Shown here piece after piece: positions 1-8,264 of a DNA stretch of 35,475 nt. The notes below the pieces were generated by a model. It had not been told where the DNA came from, did not search any database, and worked only from the letters and a program-made list of their open reading frames with translations. The DNA lies in the NCBI GenBank assembly GCA_017307205.1, contig JAFKGN010000172.1, positions 1 to 35,475 on the forward strand, read 5' to 3'. Origin of the DNA: Caulobacterales bacterium (GTDB lineage Bacteria > Pseudomonadota > Alphaproteobacteria > Caulobacterales > Caulobacteraceae). Position 1 is the first letter of the stretch; each line of letters begins with the position of its first letter. The translations under genes and the position numbers were made by a program.

Positions 1-2831
1 GTCGCCAGGCGCTTCTTGAGGGCCTTGAAGTCCTTCTCCCCACCCGCGCGGGCCAGCAGGGCCTGGAAGGCGGCGGGTTCGTCCTCGGGATCGGCGTCGT
101 CCTCCAGCGCCACCTTGAGCAGCTGGGTGAGGTTCTGTTGCAGGGCCCAGGCGTCCTGCAGGTCGGCCAGGGCCGCGTCATCCGCCAGGCCGCGTGCACG
201 CAGCTCCGCCAACACCTCGGCGGTGTTCGGCTTCAGCGGCCCGCCCTCGGCGGCGTGGGCCAGTTGCAGATACTGGGCGGCGAACTCGATATCGACCAGG
301 CCGCCGGGCGACAGCTTCAGGTCCCAGGGGCCGGAGGGCGGTCGCTCGCGCTCCATCAGCGCCCGCATCTCGCGCACGTCCTTGACGATGGTCTTGGGGT
401 CACGCGTCTGGCGCAGCGCCTCCTCGATGGCCGCCGTCGCCTCGGCCGCGAACGCCGGGCTGCTCGCCCAGACCACCCGGGCGCGGGTCATGGCCAGGAA
501 CTCCCAGGTCTCCGCCTCGCCGCCGGCGTAGTAGTGTTCGAACGCCCGGAAGCTCACCGCCACCGGCCCCTGGGTGCCCGAGGGCCGCAGCTGTAGATCG
601 ACCTCGTAGAGCCCGCCCTCAGCCGTCGGCGCCGACAGGGCCGAGACCATCCGCTGGGTGAACCGGCCGTAGACCGTCTCGGCCGCCCAGCCCTTGATCT
701 GCGACATCGCCGCCGGATCGTCGGCCCGGTAGAGAGTCATCAGGTCGAGATCCGAGCGCGCGGTCATCTCGCGCGAGCCGCACTTGCCCAGCGCCACCAC
801 CGCCACCTGACCGGGGAAGTCGCCGCCGACCCGCTCGACCTCGGCCAGGGCCGCCGGCGCGAGGCCGCTGACGATCACATCGGCGAGGTCGGCGAAGGCG
901 CGCCCGGCGTCCGCGGCGGACGCCTGGCCGCCCATGACCTGCGTCCCGATGCGGAACTGCTGCTCGCGATGGAAACGGCGCGCCAGGTCCATCGCCACTT
1001 CGAAGCCGACATCCTTCCAGCCGGCCGCCTCCTGAGCCTCCACCGAGACGGGGTCGAAGAAGGCCGGATCAAGCAGGGCGTCGAGCGCCGAGGCCTTGCG
1101 GGCCAGGGTGGTCGCCAGGCGCGGCGCGTAGGCCAGCACCTGCACCAGCAGCTCCAGCAGGCGCGGCTGGGCCAGGAACAGCGACTGGATCTGCACGCCG
1201 GACGACAGCCCGCCGAAGAAGTCCCCGAAGCGGCGGAAGGCGACGTCGGGCGCGCCGACGGCGTTGGCGGCGTCGAGCAGGCGCGGCGCCAAACGGGTGA
1301 ACAACTCACGCCCCCGCGCCGTGCGGGTGGCGGCGATATGGCCGTGGTGCCACCCGCGGATGGTCTTGGAGACCCGCTCCGGCTCGGAGAAGCCCATGCG
1401 TTTCAGGGTCGCCAGGGTCTCAGGGTCGTCGTCGACGCCGGTGAACACCAGGCTGCCGAAGCGGGAAGACAGCTCCTCTTCGCCGGCGAACAGCACGCCG
1501 TAGTGGCCGTTGACCGTCTTCAGGGTCTTGCCGACCGCCGTATCGAAGGCGGCAAGGGTCTTGAAGCCGGCGAGCGCGCCGATGGCGGTGCGGGCGACCG
1601 GCGCCTCGGGCAGCTTGTGGGTCTGCTCGTCGGCGATCATCTGCACCCGATGCTCCCAGGCGCGGAGGGCCGCGTAGGCGGCGGCGAGATCGACGGCGAC
1701 CGGCGGGGCGACATGGCCGTCCTGCACCAGGGCGGCCAGCGCATCGAGCGTGCGTGGGCTGCGCAGCTCCGGGTGGCGACCGCCGAGGATCAGCTGCTGG
1801 GTCTGGACGAAGAACTCGATCTCGCGGATGCCGCCGCGGCCGAGCTTGAGGTCGGCGCCGGCCGGATCGAGCCGCTCGTCCACCTTGTGGGTGTGGATCT
1901 GGCGCTTGATCGAGTGGATGTCGGCGATGGCGGCGAAGTCGAGATTGCGCCGCCAGATGAACGGCTGCAGCTCGCCCAGGAAGGCCTCGGCGCGGGCGAT
2001 GTTGCCGGCCACGGCGCGGGCCTTGATGTGGGCCGCCCGTTCCCAGTTCTGGCCGACGCTCTCGTAGTACTCGAGGGCCGCCTCGACCGGCATGGCCGGC
2101 GGCGTCGAGGAGGGGTCCGGGCGCAGGCGCAGGTCGACGCGGAAGACATAGCCCTCGCCCGTGCGGTCCTGCAGGCTGCGGATCAGGCTCTGGGCGACGC
2201 GCCGCGCCACGGCCTGGTGTTCGACGCCCTCGGCCAGCGGCAGGGCGGACGGCTCGTAGAAGAGCGAGACGTCGATATCCGACGAGTAGTTCAGCTCGAA
2301 GGCGCCATGCTTGCCCATGGCGATGCAGAAGAAGCCGGGCAGCGGACCTTCCGGCCCCTGCCCCACGGCGGTCAGGGCGCCGCGGTCGAGCTCGTCGCGC
2401 GCGGCCAGCAGCAGGGCGGCCTGGACTGAGGCGTCGGCGAAGCGGGTCAGGGCGCCGGTGACGGCGTCGAGCTGCCAGACGCCGCCGAGGTCGCAAAGGG
2501 CGGTCAGCAGATGCAGGTCGGCCTTCAGCCGGCGCAGTTCGTCCAGCGGCGCCGGGCCGTCCGGCGCGGCGCGGGTCGCGACCAGCACCTCGTCGAGCAT
2601 CGTCTCGGGATCGCCGTTGAGGATGGCGACCAGTCGCGCCGGGCGACGGCGCGCGAGCCCCGTCAGATACGGCGAGGCGGCGAACACCGGGGCCAGCGCC
2701 GGCCAGGCGGCCTCGACGACCGCCGCGCCCTCGGCGTCCAGCTTGCCGAGGATCGTCTCGCGCGCCCGCTCGGCCGCGACAGGGTCAACCACGGGCCCAC
2801 AGGGCTGAAGACGCATACCCAGTCCCGACAT
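1..2831 (-). CDS. glnE: Bifunctional glutamine synthetase adenylyltransferase/deadenylase, C-terminus cut by window edge
   Basis: GlnE attaches AMP to and removes AMP from glutamine synthetase in the cytoplasm, tuning ammonia assimilation with PII. About 943 codons are visible and the reading frame is still open at base 1; family members are usually 940-990 residues, so only a short tail is missing. Both nucleotidyltransferase halves are visible: an N-terminal site with ELNYSSDIDVSLFYE near residue 184, and a C-terminal site with GKCGSREMTARSDLDLM near residue 695, each carrying the D-x-D metal pair. The chosen ATG at 2831 shares its A with the stop of the upstream sensor kinase (TGATG), which implies translational coupling; a second ATG lies five codons further in. 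The long plus-strand open frame at 969-2429 is a shadow of this gene. Identification is firm; the exact start is likely. Confidence 0.95.
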   Translation of the reverse strand, partial: MSGLGMRLQPCGPVVDPVAAERARETILGKLDAEGAAVVEAAWPALAPVFAASPYLTGLARRRPARLVAILNGDPETMLDEVLVATRAAPDGPAPLDELRRLKADLHLLTALCDLGGVWQLDAVTGALTRFADASVQAALLLAARDELDRGALTAVGQGPEGPLPGFFCIAMGKHGAFELNYSSDIDVSLFYEPSALPLAEGVEHQAVARRVAQSLIRSLQDRTGEGYVFRVDLRLRPDPSSTPPAMPVEAALEYYESVGQNWERAAHIKARAVAGNIARAEAFLGELQPFIWRRNLDFAAIADIHSIKRQIHTHKVDERLDPAGADLKLGRGGIREIEFFVQTQQLILGGRHPELRSPRTLDALAALVQDGHVAPPVAVDLAAAYAALRAWEHRVQMIADEQTHKLPEAPVARTAIGALAGFKTLAAFDTAVGKTLKTVNGHYGVLFAGEEELSSRFGSLVFTGVDDDPETLATLKRMGFSEPERVSKTIRGWHHGHIAATRTARGRELFTRLAPRLLDAANAVGAPDVAFRRFGDFFGGLSSGVQIQSLFLAQPRLLELLVQVLAYAPRLATTLARKASALDALLDPAFFDPVSVEAQEAAGWKDVGFEVAMDLARRFHREQQFRIGTQVMGGQASAADAGRAFADLADVIVSGLAPAALAEVERVGGDFPGQVAVVALGKCGSREMTARSDLDLMTLYRADDPAAMSQIKGWAAETVYGRFTQRMVSALSAPTAEGGLYEVDLQLRPSGTQGPVAVSFRAFEHYYAGGEAETWEFLAMTRARVVWASSPAFAAEATAAIEEALRQTRDPKTIVKDVREMRALMERERPPSGPWDLKLSPGGLVDIEFAAQYLQLAHAAEGGPLKPNTAEVLAELRARGLADDAALADLQDAWALQQNLTQLLKVALEDDADPEDEPAAFQALLARAGGEKDFKALKKRLA

Positions 2832-4240
2832 CAGGCCCCCGGCGCCGAGGGCAACACCAGGGCCACCCGCAGGCCCGGCCCCATTTCGCCGACCTTGCCC
2901 GGCCCTTCAGACAGCTCCAGCCGGCCGCCGTGCGCCTCCGCCACGGCCGAGACCAGCGAGAGGCCCAGGCCCGCGCCGGGCTCGCTGCGGCTGTTCTCCA
3001 GCCGCACGAAGCGTTGCACCACGCGGGCGCGATCCTCATCCGGCACGCCCGGCCCGGTATCCGTCACCGAGAACTCGATCTCGCCCGAGGAGCGGCGGCG
3101 CACGCGCAGCATCACCGCGCCGCCCGACGGCGTATATTTGCAGGCGTTGTCGATCAGATTGGCCACGGCCTGGGCGATGAACTCGCGGTTGGCCCGCAGC
3201 GGCAGGCCCGGCGTCACCTCGGCCTTGAATTCGAGACCCTTGTCCTCGCACAGCGGCTCGTAGAGTTCCGAAACGTCGGCCGCCAATTCGCCGGGGTCGA
3301 ACTCCTGCTGGTCCGGCGCGCGGCCGGCCGATTGCAGGCGGGCGATGGCCAGCACGGCGTTGAAGGTGCGCAGCACGCCGTCGGCGTCGTCCAGCGCCGT
3401 CTCCAGCGCCCGGCGCGGATCGCCCTTGCCGGCCTCGACGTCGATCAGGGCCACCTCCATGCGGGCGCGCAGGCGGGCCAGGGGGGTGCGCAGATCATGG
3501 GCGATGGCGTCGCCGGCGTGGCGCAGGCCGCCCATCGAGCGCTGCAGCTGATCCAGCATGTCGTTCAAGCCGGCCGCGAACTCGTCGTACTCATCCTTGG
3601 TGCCGCGCAGCTTGACGCGCGCGTGAAGATCCCCGCTTCGGACGGCGGAGACCACGTCGACCAGGCCCTGCATCGAGCGGCTGACGTTGCGGCTGACCAG
3701 CACCCCGCCGGCCAGGCCCACCACCAGCACGAGCGCCGCCGCGCCCCACAGCGCCCGCACGATGCTGGCCACGAAGCTTTCCGACTCGCCGACATCGGCG
3801 CCGACAAACAGCAGCTCGCCGCCAGAGAGCTTGCGCTGCAGCCCCCGCGCCGGGCGCTTGACGGGGGCGCCGTCAGGGTCGGTCTCGGTGACCGAGAAGC
3901 TGGCCCAGCTGTCGTTGTCGGTGCGCTCCTCGACGGGCGAGGTTTCCAGCGAGCCGGAGATGCGCGTGCCGTCGGGCTTCATCAGCAGATAGAGGAACGG
4001 CCGCTCGCCCGCCGCCCGTTCGATCAGGGTCTGGTTTAGGCCATTGACCCCGCCGAGGCGATAGGCGGCCTGCAGCGAGCCCATCTCGCGGCTGATGTCG
4101 GCGTCGGCGCGGCGCGCCACCTCCCCCGCCGTGGCGAAGTAGCTGTAGCCGAGGAACGGGGCGGCGGCCCCGGCGAACAACGCCAGGAACAACAGGGTCA
4201 GCTGGAACGGCGTGGTGCGGAACAGCCTCGGCAGGCGCAT
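2831..4240 (-). CDS. Sensor histidine kinase paired with the regulator at 4256
   Basis: An inner-membrane two-component sensor of 469 residues. The layout is: membrane segment at about 11-33, periplasmic domain at about 35-160, second membrane segment at about 162-184, HAMP linker, then the dimerisation/phosphoacceptor helix with AIAHDLRTPLARLRAR, where H248 is the expected phosphorylated histidine. The ATPase domain has the N box NLIDNACKYTP, the G1 box DTGPGVPDE and the G2 box GAGLGLSLV. It starts 15 nt after its response regulator and ends overlapping glnE, so the three genes look like one transcript. The nearby HtrA protease suggests envelope-stress sensing, comparable in arrangement to Cpx-type systems, but the signal is not shown by the sequence. 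Confidence 0.93.
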   Translation of the reverse strand: MRLPRLFRTTPFQLTLLFLALFAGAAAPFLGYSYFATAGEVARRADADISREMGSLQAAYRLGGVNGLNQTLIERAAGERPFLYLLMKPDGTRISGSLETSPVEERTDNDSWASFSVTETDPDGAPVKRPARGLQRKLSGGELLFVGADVGESESFVASIVRALWGAAALVLVVGLAGGVLVSRNVSRSMQGLVDVVSAVRSGDLHARVKLRGTKDEYDEFAAGLNDMLDQLQRSMGGLRHAGDAIAHDLRTPLARLRARMEVALIDVEAGKGDPRRALETALDDADGVLRTFNAVLAIARLQSAGRAPDQQEFDPGELAADVSELYEPLCEDKGLEFKAEVTPGLPLRANREFIAQAVANLIDNACKYTPSGGAVMLRVRRRSSGEIEFSVTDTGPGVPDEDRARVVQRFVRLENSRSEPGAGLGLSLVSAVAEAHGGRLELSEGPGKVGEMGPGLRVALVLPSAPGA

Positions 4241-4255
4241 GGCCCGGACCTGGCC

Positions 4256-4927
4256 TTAGGGGTCGAGGCGGTAGCCCGCCCCGCGCACCGTCTGCAGCAT
4301 CGGACGGTCGAAGCCCTTGTCGATCTTGGAGCGCAGACGCGAGACGTGCACGTCGATGACGTTGGTCTGCGGGTCGAAGTGATACTCCCAGACCTTCTCC
4401 AGCAGCATGGTGCGCGTCACCGACTGGCCGGCGTGGCGCATCATGAACTCCAGCAGCTGGAATTCGCGAGGCTGCAGGTCGATCTCCTTGCCCTGGCGGT
4501 GCACGGAGCGATTGATCAGGTTCATCTCCAGATCGCCGACCTTCAGGGTGGTGGCGACCGCCCCCGTCTCACGGCGACGCGACAGGGCCTCGACCCGGGC
4601 GATCAGCTCGGCGAAGGCGTAGGGCTTGACCAGATAGTCGTCGCCGCCGGCCTTGAGGCCGGTCACACGATCCTCGATCTCGCCGAGGGCGGAGAGGAAC
4701 AGCACGGGCGTGTTGTCGCCTTCGCGGCGCACGGTCTCGACGACTTCGACGCCATTCATCTTCGGCATCATCCGGTCGACGATCAGCACGTCGAATTCAC
4801 CGTCGCGGGCGGCGGCGAGGCCAAGGGCGCCGTCGGCCGCATGCACCGTCTCGAAACCGGCTTCCTGCAGGCCCCGCGTCATGGCGGCGGCGGCCTCAAG
4901 ATCGTCTTCGATGACGAGGATGCGCAT
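4256..4927 (-). CDS. OmpR/PhoB-family response regulator
   Basis: A cytoplasmic DNA-binding regulator of 223 residues. The receiver domain (1-120) has the acidic pair D8/D9, the phosphoacceptor D51 in VLIVDRMMP, S79 and K101 in YLVKP. The C-terminal winged helix (about 130-223) has LQPREFQLLEFMMRH and ends in the recognition/wing segment VRGAGYRLDP. It lies upstream of its likely kinase with a 15-nt gap. Only 23 nt separate its ATG from a strong hairpin terminator belonging to the HtrA gene, so expression must come either from read-through or from a promoter overlapping that hairpin. A G-rich stretch (GGGGG) about 7 nt before the ATG may serve as ribosome binding site. Confidence 0.94.
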   Translation of the reverse strand: MRILVIEDDLEAAAAMTRGLQEAGFETVHAADGALGLAAARDGEFDVLIVDRMMPKMNGVEVVETVRREGDNTPVLFLSALGEIEDRVTGLKAGGDDYLVKPYAFAELIARVEALSRRRETGAVATTLKVGDLEMNLINRSVHRQGKEIDLQPREFQLLEFMMRHAGQSVTRTMLLEKVWEYHFDPQTNVIDVHVSRLRSKIDKGFDRPMLQTVRGAGYRLDP

Positions 4928-4950
4928 GGATGACCCCCAAATAGCAAAAC

Positions 4951-4978
4951 GGCCGGGACCGACGACTCGGTCCCGGCC
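4951..4978 (-). terminator. Strong intrinsic terminator between the HtrA protease and its regulator
   Basis: A perfect 12-bp inverted repeat (GGCCGGGACCGA and TCGGTCCCGGCC) encloses a 4-nt loop. Read on the minus strand it is followed by GTTTTGC, so it fits a terminator for the protease gene that ends at 5006. It stands 23 nt before the ATG of the response regulator, so it may also work as an attenuator setting the ratio of protease to regulator. A GANTC site (GACTC, 4964-4968) spans the loop and the first base pair of the stem. Confidence 0.8.
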
Positions 4979-5005
4979 GAATTGAAGTCCGAAGACCAGT
5001 CTCGG

Positions 5006-6610
5006 CTATTCGATCTTGAGCGGCAAGAAGCCCGAGCGCTGGCCACGCAGGAAGCCCGCGAGCACGCTGGTGCGGCCCGACTTCTTCGCCGCGTCGATCG
5101 CCGCGCTCATCTCAGCGGCGGTGGTGACCGGACGCTGGTTGACCGTGGTGATCACGTCGCCGCGACGCAGGCCCTTGTCAGCGGCGTCGGAGCCCTGGCG
5201 GACACTGTCGACCACCACGCCGTTGACGGTAGGCGCGAGGCTGTAGCGCGTGCGGGCGGCGGCATCGATGCCGGTCACCTGCAGGCCGAGCACCTGCTGG
5301 GTGGCCGGAGCGCCCGGGCGCGGCGTGGCGCCCGAACGCGGCGTGCCGCTGTTGTCATTGGCCGCCAGCTCGCTTTCCGACGGACGCACGCCCGAGCGGA
5401 TGTTGACCACCTGACGGCGGCTGTCGCGGATCACGTCGAGGCGGATGGTCTCGCCCGGCCGCGACTTGGCGACTTCGCGGGTCAGCTCGGAGCTGTTCTT
5501 GATGGCCACGCCGTTGACCTGGGTCACCACGTCGCCACGGCGCAGGCCGCCGCCTTCCGCCGGACCGCCGGCCACCAGGTCGGCGACGATGGCGCCTTCG
5601 GTGTTCGACAGGCCCTGGGTTTCGGCCATTTCCTCGGTGAACGGCTGGATGGTCGCGCCGATGTAGCCGCGGGTGATCTTGCCGCCGCTCATCAGCTGCT
5701 TGGTGATCGACTCGGCGGTGTCGGCCGGGATGGCGAAGCCGATGCCGACCGAGCCGCCCGACGGCGAGAAGATCGCCGAGTTCACGCCGATCACGCGGCC
5801 GTAGATGTCGAAGCTCGGACCGCCCGAGTTGCCCCGGTTAATCGGGGCGTCGATCTGGATGTAGTCGACGAAGGACGTGTCGCCGATGTCGCGGCCGTAG
5901 GCCGAGATGATGCCGGCCGTCGCCGTGCCGCCCAGGCCGAACGGGTTGCCGATGGTGATCACCCAGTCGCCGACGCGCGGCTTGGAGGCGTTCTCGAAGG
6001 AGACGTAGGGGAACTTGACCGAGCGGGCCTTGGGGTCCTCGACCTTGATGACCGCCAGATCGGTGCCTTCGTCGCGACCGACGACGGTGGCCTTGTATTC
6101 CTTGCCGTCCTTCAGGGTGATCGAGATCTCCTCGGCGTTCTCGACCACGTGGTTGTTGGTGACGATGAAGCCGTCCTCGGAGACGAAGAAGCCCGAGCCG
6201 CTCGATTGCTGACGCGGACCGCGCGGCGAGTCGCCGCCGCCAGGCGCGCTGTTGTCGTCGTCACCGCCGCCCTGACCGCCTTGGCCGCCCTGACCACCCT
6301 GCCCGCCGAACGGGAAGTTCTCGAAGCCGGGGATGCCGCGCAGCGGATTGTTGGCCTGGGCCTGAGCCCGCGAGGTCACGTCGATCGAGACCACTGCCGG
6401 CGAAACCTTTTCGAAGATGTCGGCGAACGACATCGGCGCGCCCGGAGGCGGCGCGAAAATGGGGGTCACCGCCGAGGCGCGGATCAGGCCGGCCTGCGTG
6501 TCCTGGGCGGCCGCGGGGGTCATGCGCAGACCCACGCCCGCGAGGGCGGAAGCGGCGACACCGACGCCGGCCACTGCGCCCACCAGAAAACCCGTCTTCC
6601 TTGCAGCCAT
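5006..6610 (-). CDS. degP: Do-family (HtrA/DegP) periplasmic serine protease
   Basis: A periplasmic quality-control protease/chaperone of 534 residues that degrades misfolded envelope proteins. It has a basic N-terminus and hydrophobic signal segment (about 5-35, ending TPAAAQ). The trypsin-like domain has the triad H154 (VTNNHVVE), D184 (GTDLAVIKV) and S262 (INRGNSGGPSF). Two PDZ domains follow at about 300-395 and 430-530. Residues 101-127 form an unusual glycine-rich insert with four GGQ units followed by an acidic DDD run, at the place where the flexible LA loop lies in this family. A good ribosome site (AAGGA) stands 7 nt before the ATG. It is the first gene of the protease-regulator-kinase-glnE series on the minus strand, but a hairpin terminator follows it. 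Confidence 0.95.
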   Translation of the reverse strand: MAARKTGFLVGAVAGVGVAASALAGVGLRMTPAAAQDTQAGLIRASAVTPIFAPPPGAPMSFADIFEKVSPAVVSIDVTSRAQAQANNPLRGIPGFENFPFGGQGGQGGQGGQGGGDDDNSAPGGGDSPRGPRQQSSGSGFFVSEDGFIVTNNHVVENAEEISITLKDGKEYKATVVGRDEGTDLAVIKVEDPKARSVKFPYVSFENASKPRVGDWVITIGNPFGLGGTATAGIISAYGRDIGDTSFVDYIQIDAPINRGNSGGPSFDIYGRVIGVNSAIFSPSGGSVGIGFAIPADTAESITKQLMSGGKITRGYIGATIQPFTEEMAETQGLSNTEGAIVADLVAGGPAEGGGLRRGDVVTQVNGVAIKNSSELTREVAKSRPGETIRLDVIRDSRRQVVNIRSGVRPSESELAANDNSGTPRSGATPRPGAPATQQVLGLQVTGIDAAARTRYSLAPTVNGVVVDSVRQGSDAADKGLRRGDVITTVNQRPVTTAAEMSAAIDAAKKSGRTSVLAGFLRGQRSGFLPLKIE

Positions 6611-6827
6611 GTTCGTTTCGTTCCTTCGCCGGCCCGGCCGGACTTGTTTGGTCTGGGAAACCTAAGCGCCCCGCAAAGAAGCGCAACGCCTCGTAAGCGA
6701 TAGAGTGTCCGCAAGCGTTTCTTGGGGCCTCTCCATGGCGCAATCGTGTCAGATGAATTTCAGGTCCGACGCACGCTTATGAATAAAAGGCCGAACGCAA
6801 GGCGCGGAAGTTCTAACGACCCCAGAC

Positions 6828-8174
6828 CTAGGCGGCCGCCCGTCGACGGATGATCTGGGCTGCCTGTTCGTCGCTGGAAAGGGCCATGAGGTTGGCGGCG
6901 ACGTCGAGATACAGCCGCGCCCGGTCCAGATTCGAGGCCTCTTCCGACCGCAGGTGGGCCAGCAGATCGTCAGAGTAGTTGGCAAGGCGCGTGTTCACCG
7001 CCTCCAGCGCCTTGGCGCGGGCCGAGCCGAAGCCCGCGGTGCCCGCAACCGGGCGCAGCCCCTCGGCGAAGATCAGGGCGGTCTCGGCCTGCTGGACAAG
7101 CTGCATGTCCGGGTCGGCAGTGAGACGCGGGGCAAGCTTGGTCATCCGGCCGGCGAAGCGGATGGTTTCCAGCGGCAGGGCCGCGGCGACCAGCCCGTCG
7201 ATCATTTCGAGCCGGGCCTCGACGAGCGCGGCCTTGGCGGCCTTCTGCTCGGCGATGCGCGCGCCCATCGGTCCATCGCGCGCGGTCTGCACACAGGCCT
7301 TGAAGTCCGAGATCGCCAGGCTGGCGTCATGCACGGCGCGAGCGGCGGCGCGGGCCGCCTGCCGGTCGGACCGCTTGATGTCGAAAGCCTTGAGCGTGGC
7401 GAGCTGGGAGTCGATATCGGCCAGCACGTCGTTCGCGAGCCCCGCCATCTCCGAGCCCGCCAGGTAGCGTTCGCTCGGATGGTCCATGACGGTCGAAAGC
7501 AGCCGCATCGTCTGCCAAGGCGTCTCAAGGCGCGAAGCCAGCATTTCCACGAAACGTGGCCCGGCGTCCTGCGACAGGGCGACGGCGTCGCGGAACGCCA
7601 GCCGCGTCAGGGTCGCGGCGTCATCATCCATGCGCCGCATCCAGTCGTGCAGATTGGGCAGGGACGAACGGACGATGGGCGCAAGATCCAGGCAGGCGGC
7701 CATGCTGTCGGCGCCCGACTTGACGGCGGAGTCGCAGATTTCGGCGGCGGCGGCGAAATCCGGTTGCGCCCGGGCGCGCAACCCGTCGCCGGCCGCCGAG
7801 CAGAGGGCGTTGAAGACCAGGGTCTGCTCAGCCACCGTCTCCTCATTCTCGAACTCATCGAAGCCGAAACCGCGGGCCTGAGCGACGAGATCAGGCGACT
7901 GCGCCTTAAGACCGGACCACAGGCGACGCAGGACGCGGGGCGGATAGACCAGCCGGCCGACCCGCCGGCCGCCGCGGCACAGGCCGGCGATGGGGGCCAG
8001 GGCGATGTTGCGGACCGAGCGCTCTTCCGCCTCGACCTCGACCATCTCGCGCACGGGGCCGAGCACCCCGCCCGGCGGGGAATTGGCGAGCGCGTGGGTA
8101 AGGCCGACGATCGTTGCGTCAGGAACGCTTTCCACGAGGGCGCGGACGGCCTGAAGCTTCGGGGGCGAAAGCAT
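6828..8174 (-). CDS. Conserved-looking hypothetical helical protein
   Basis: I do not recognise this 448-residue protein. It has no signal peptide or membrane segment and is rich in alanine, leucine and charged residues in a pattern that suggests an all-helical, possibly repeat-like (HEAT-type) cytoplasmic protein. Third-position GC is as high as in neighbouring genes, which supports real coding. It stands alone between two transcription units, with a possible promoter at 8204-8211 and an inverted repeat further upstream. The ATG at 8174 is the first in-frame start after the promoter candidate; no strong ribosome site precedes it. The function is unknown. Confidence 0.8.
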   Translation of the reverse strand: MLSPPKLQAVRALVESVPDATIVGLTHALANSPPGGVLGPVREMVEVEAEERSVRNIALAPIAGLCRGGRRVGRLVYPPRVLRRLWSGLKAQSPDLVAQARGFGFDEFENEETVAEQTLVFNALCSAAGDGLRARAQPDFAAAAEICDSAVKSGADSMAACLDLAPIVRSSLPNLHDWMRRMDDDAATLTRLAFRDAVALSQDAGPRFVEMLASRLETPWQTMRLLSTVMDHPSERYLAGSEMAGLANDVLADIDSQLATLKAFDIKRSDRQAARAAARAVHDASLAISDFKACVQTARDGPMGARIAEQKAAKAALVEARLEMIDGLVAAALPLETIRFAGRMTKLAPRLTADPDMQLVQQAETALIFAEGLRPVAGTAGFGSARAKALEAVNTRLANYSDDLLAHLRSEEASNLDRARLYLDVAANLMALSSDEQAAQIIRRRAAA

Positions 8175-8203
8175 TAATGCGCGCTGCTCGTCTCGCCGAG
8201 ATT

Positions 8204-8211
8204 GATTTATC
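8204..8211 (-). promoter_or_regulatory. Candidate -10 element of the hypothetical gene
   Basis: The minus-strand octamer GATAAATC matches 7 of 8 positions of the Caulobacter housekeeping -10 consensus GCTANAWC. It would give a start about 23 nt before the ATG at 8174. No good -35 element stands at the usual distance; TTGCCGG is present but about 18 nt away. This is inference from consensus only. Confidence 0.35.
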
Positions 8212-8236
8212 GGCCAGGCGACCCTCGCGCCGGCAA

Positions 8237-8256
8237 GGTTAAGACTTCCCTTAACC
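8237..8256. repeat. Perfect 7-bp inverted repeat, possible operator
   Basis: GGTTAAG and CTTAACC are separated by 6 nt. The repeat is centred roughly 50 bp upstream of the inferred transcription start of the hypothetical gene and lies just past the stop of the PhoQ-like kinase. It resembles a CtrA box (TTAA-N7-TTAA), but the spacing between the two TTAA cores is 8 nt, not 7. It could also be a weak terminator for the kinase gene, though no T-run follows. Confidence 0.4.
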
Positions 8257-8264
8257 CGTTATTT

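Noticed and set aside
969-2429. Long plus-strand open frame (486 codons) across glnE
   Set aside because: It is antisense to a complete, motif-bearing glnE and its product is low-complexity Gly/Arg/His/Asp-rich, as expected from the complement of GC-rich codons.
8237-8256. CtrA box at the GGTTAAG/CTTAACC repeat
   Set aside because: The TTAA cores are 8 nt apart; the established site has 7. I kept it only as an inverted repeat of unknown role.
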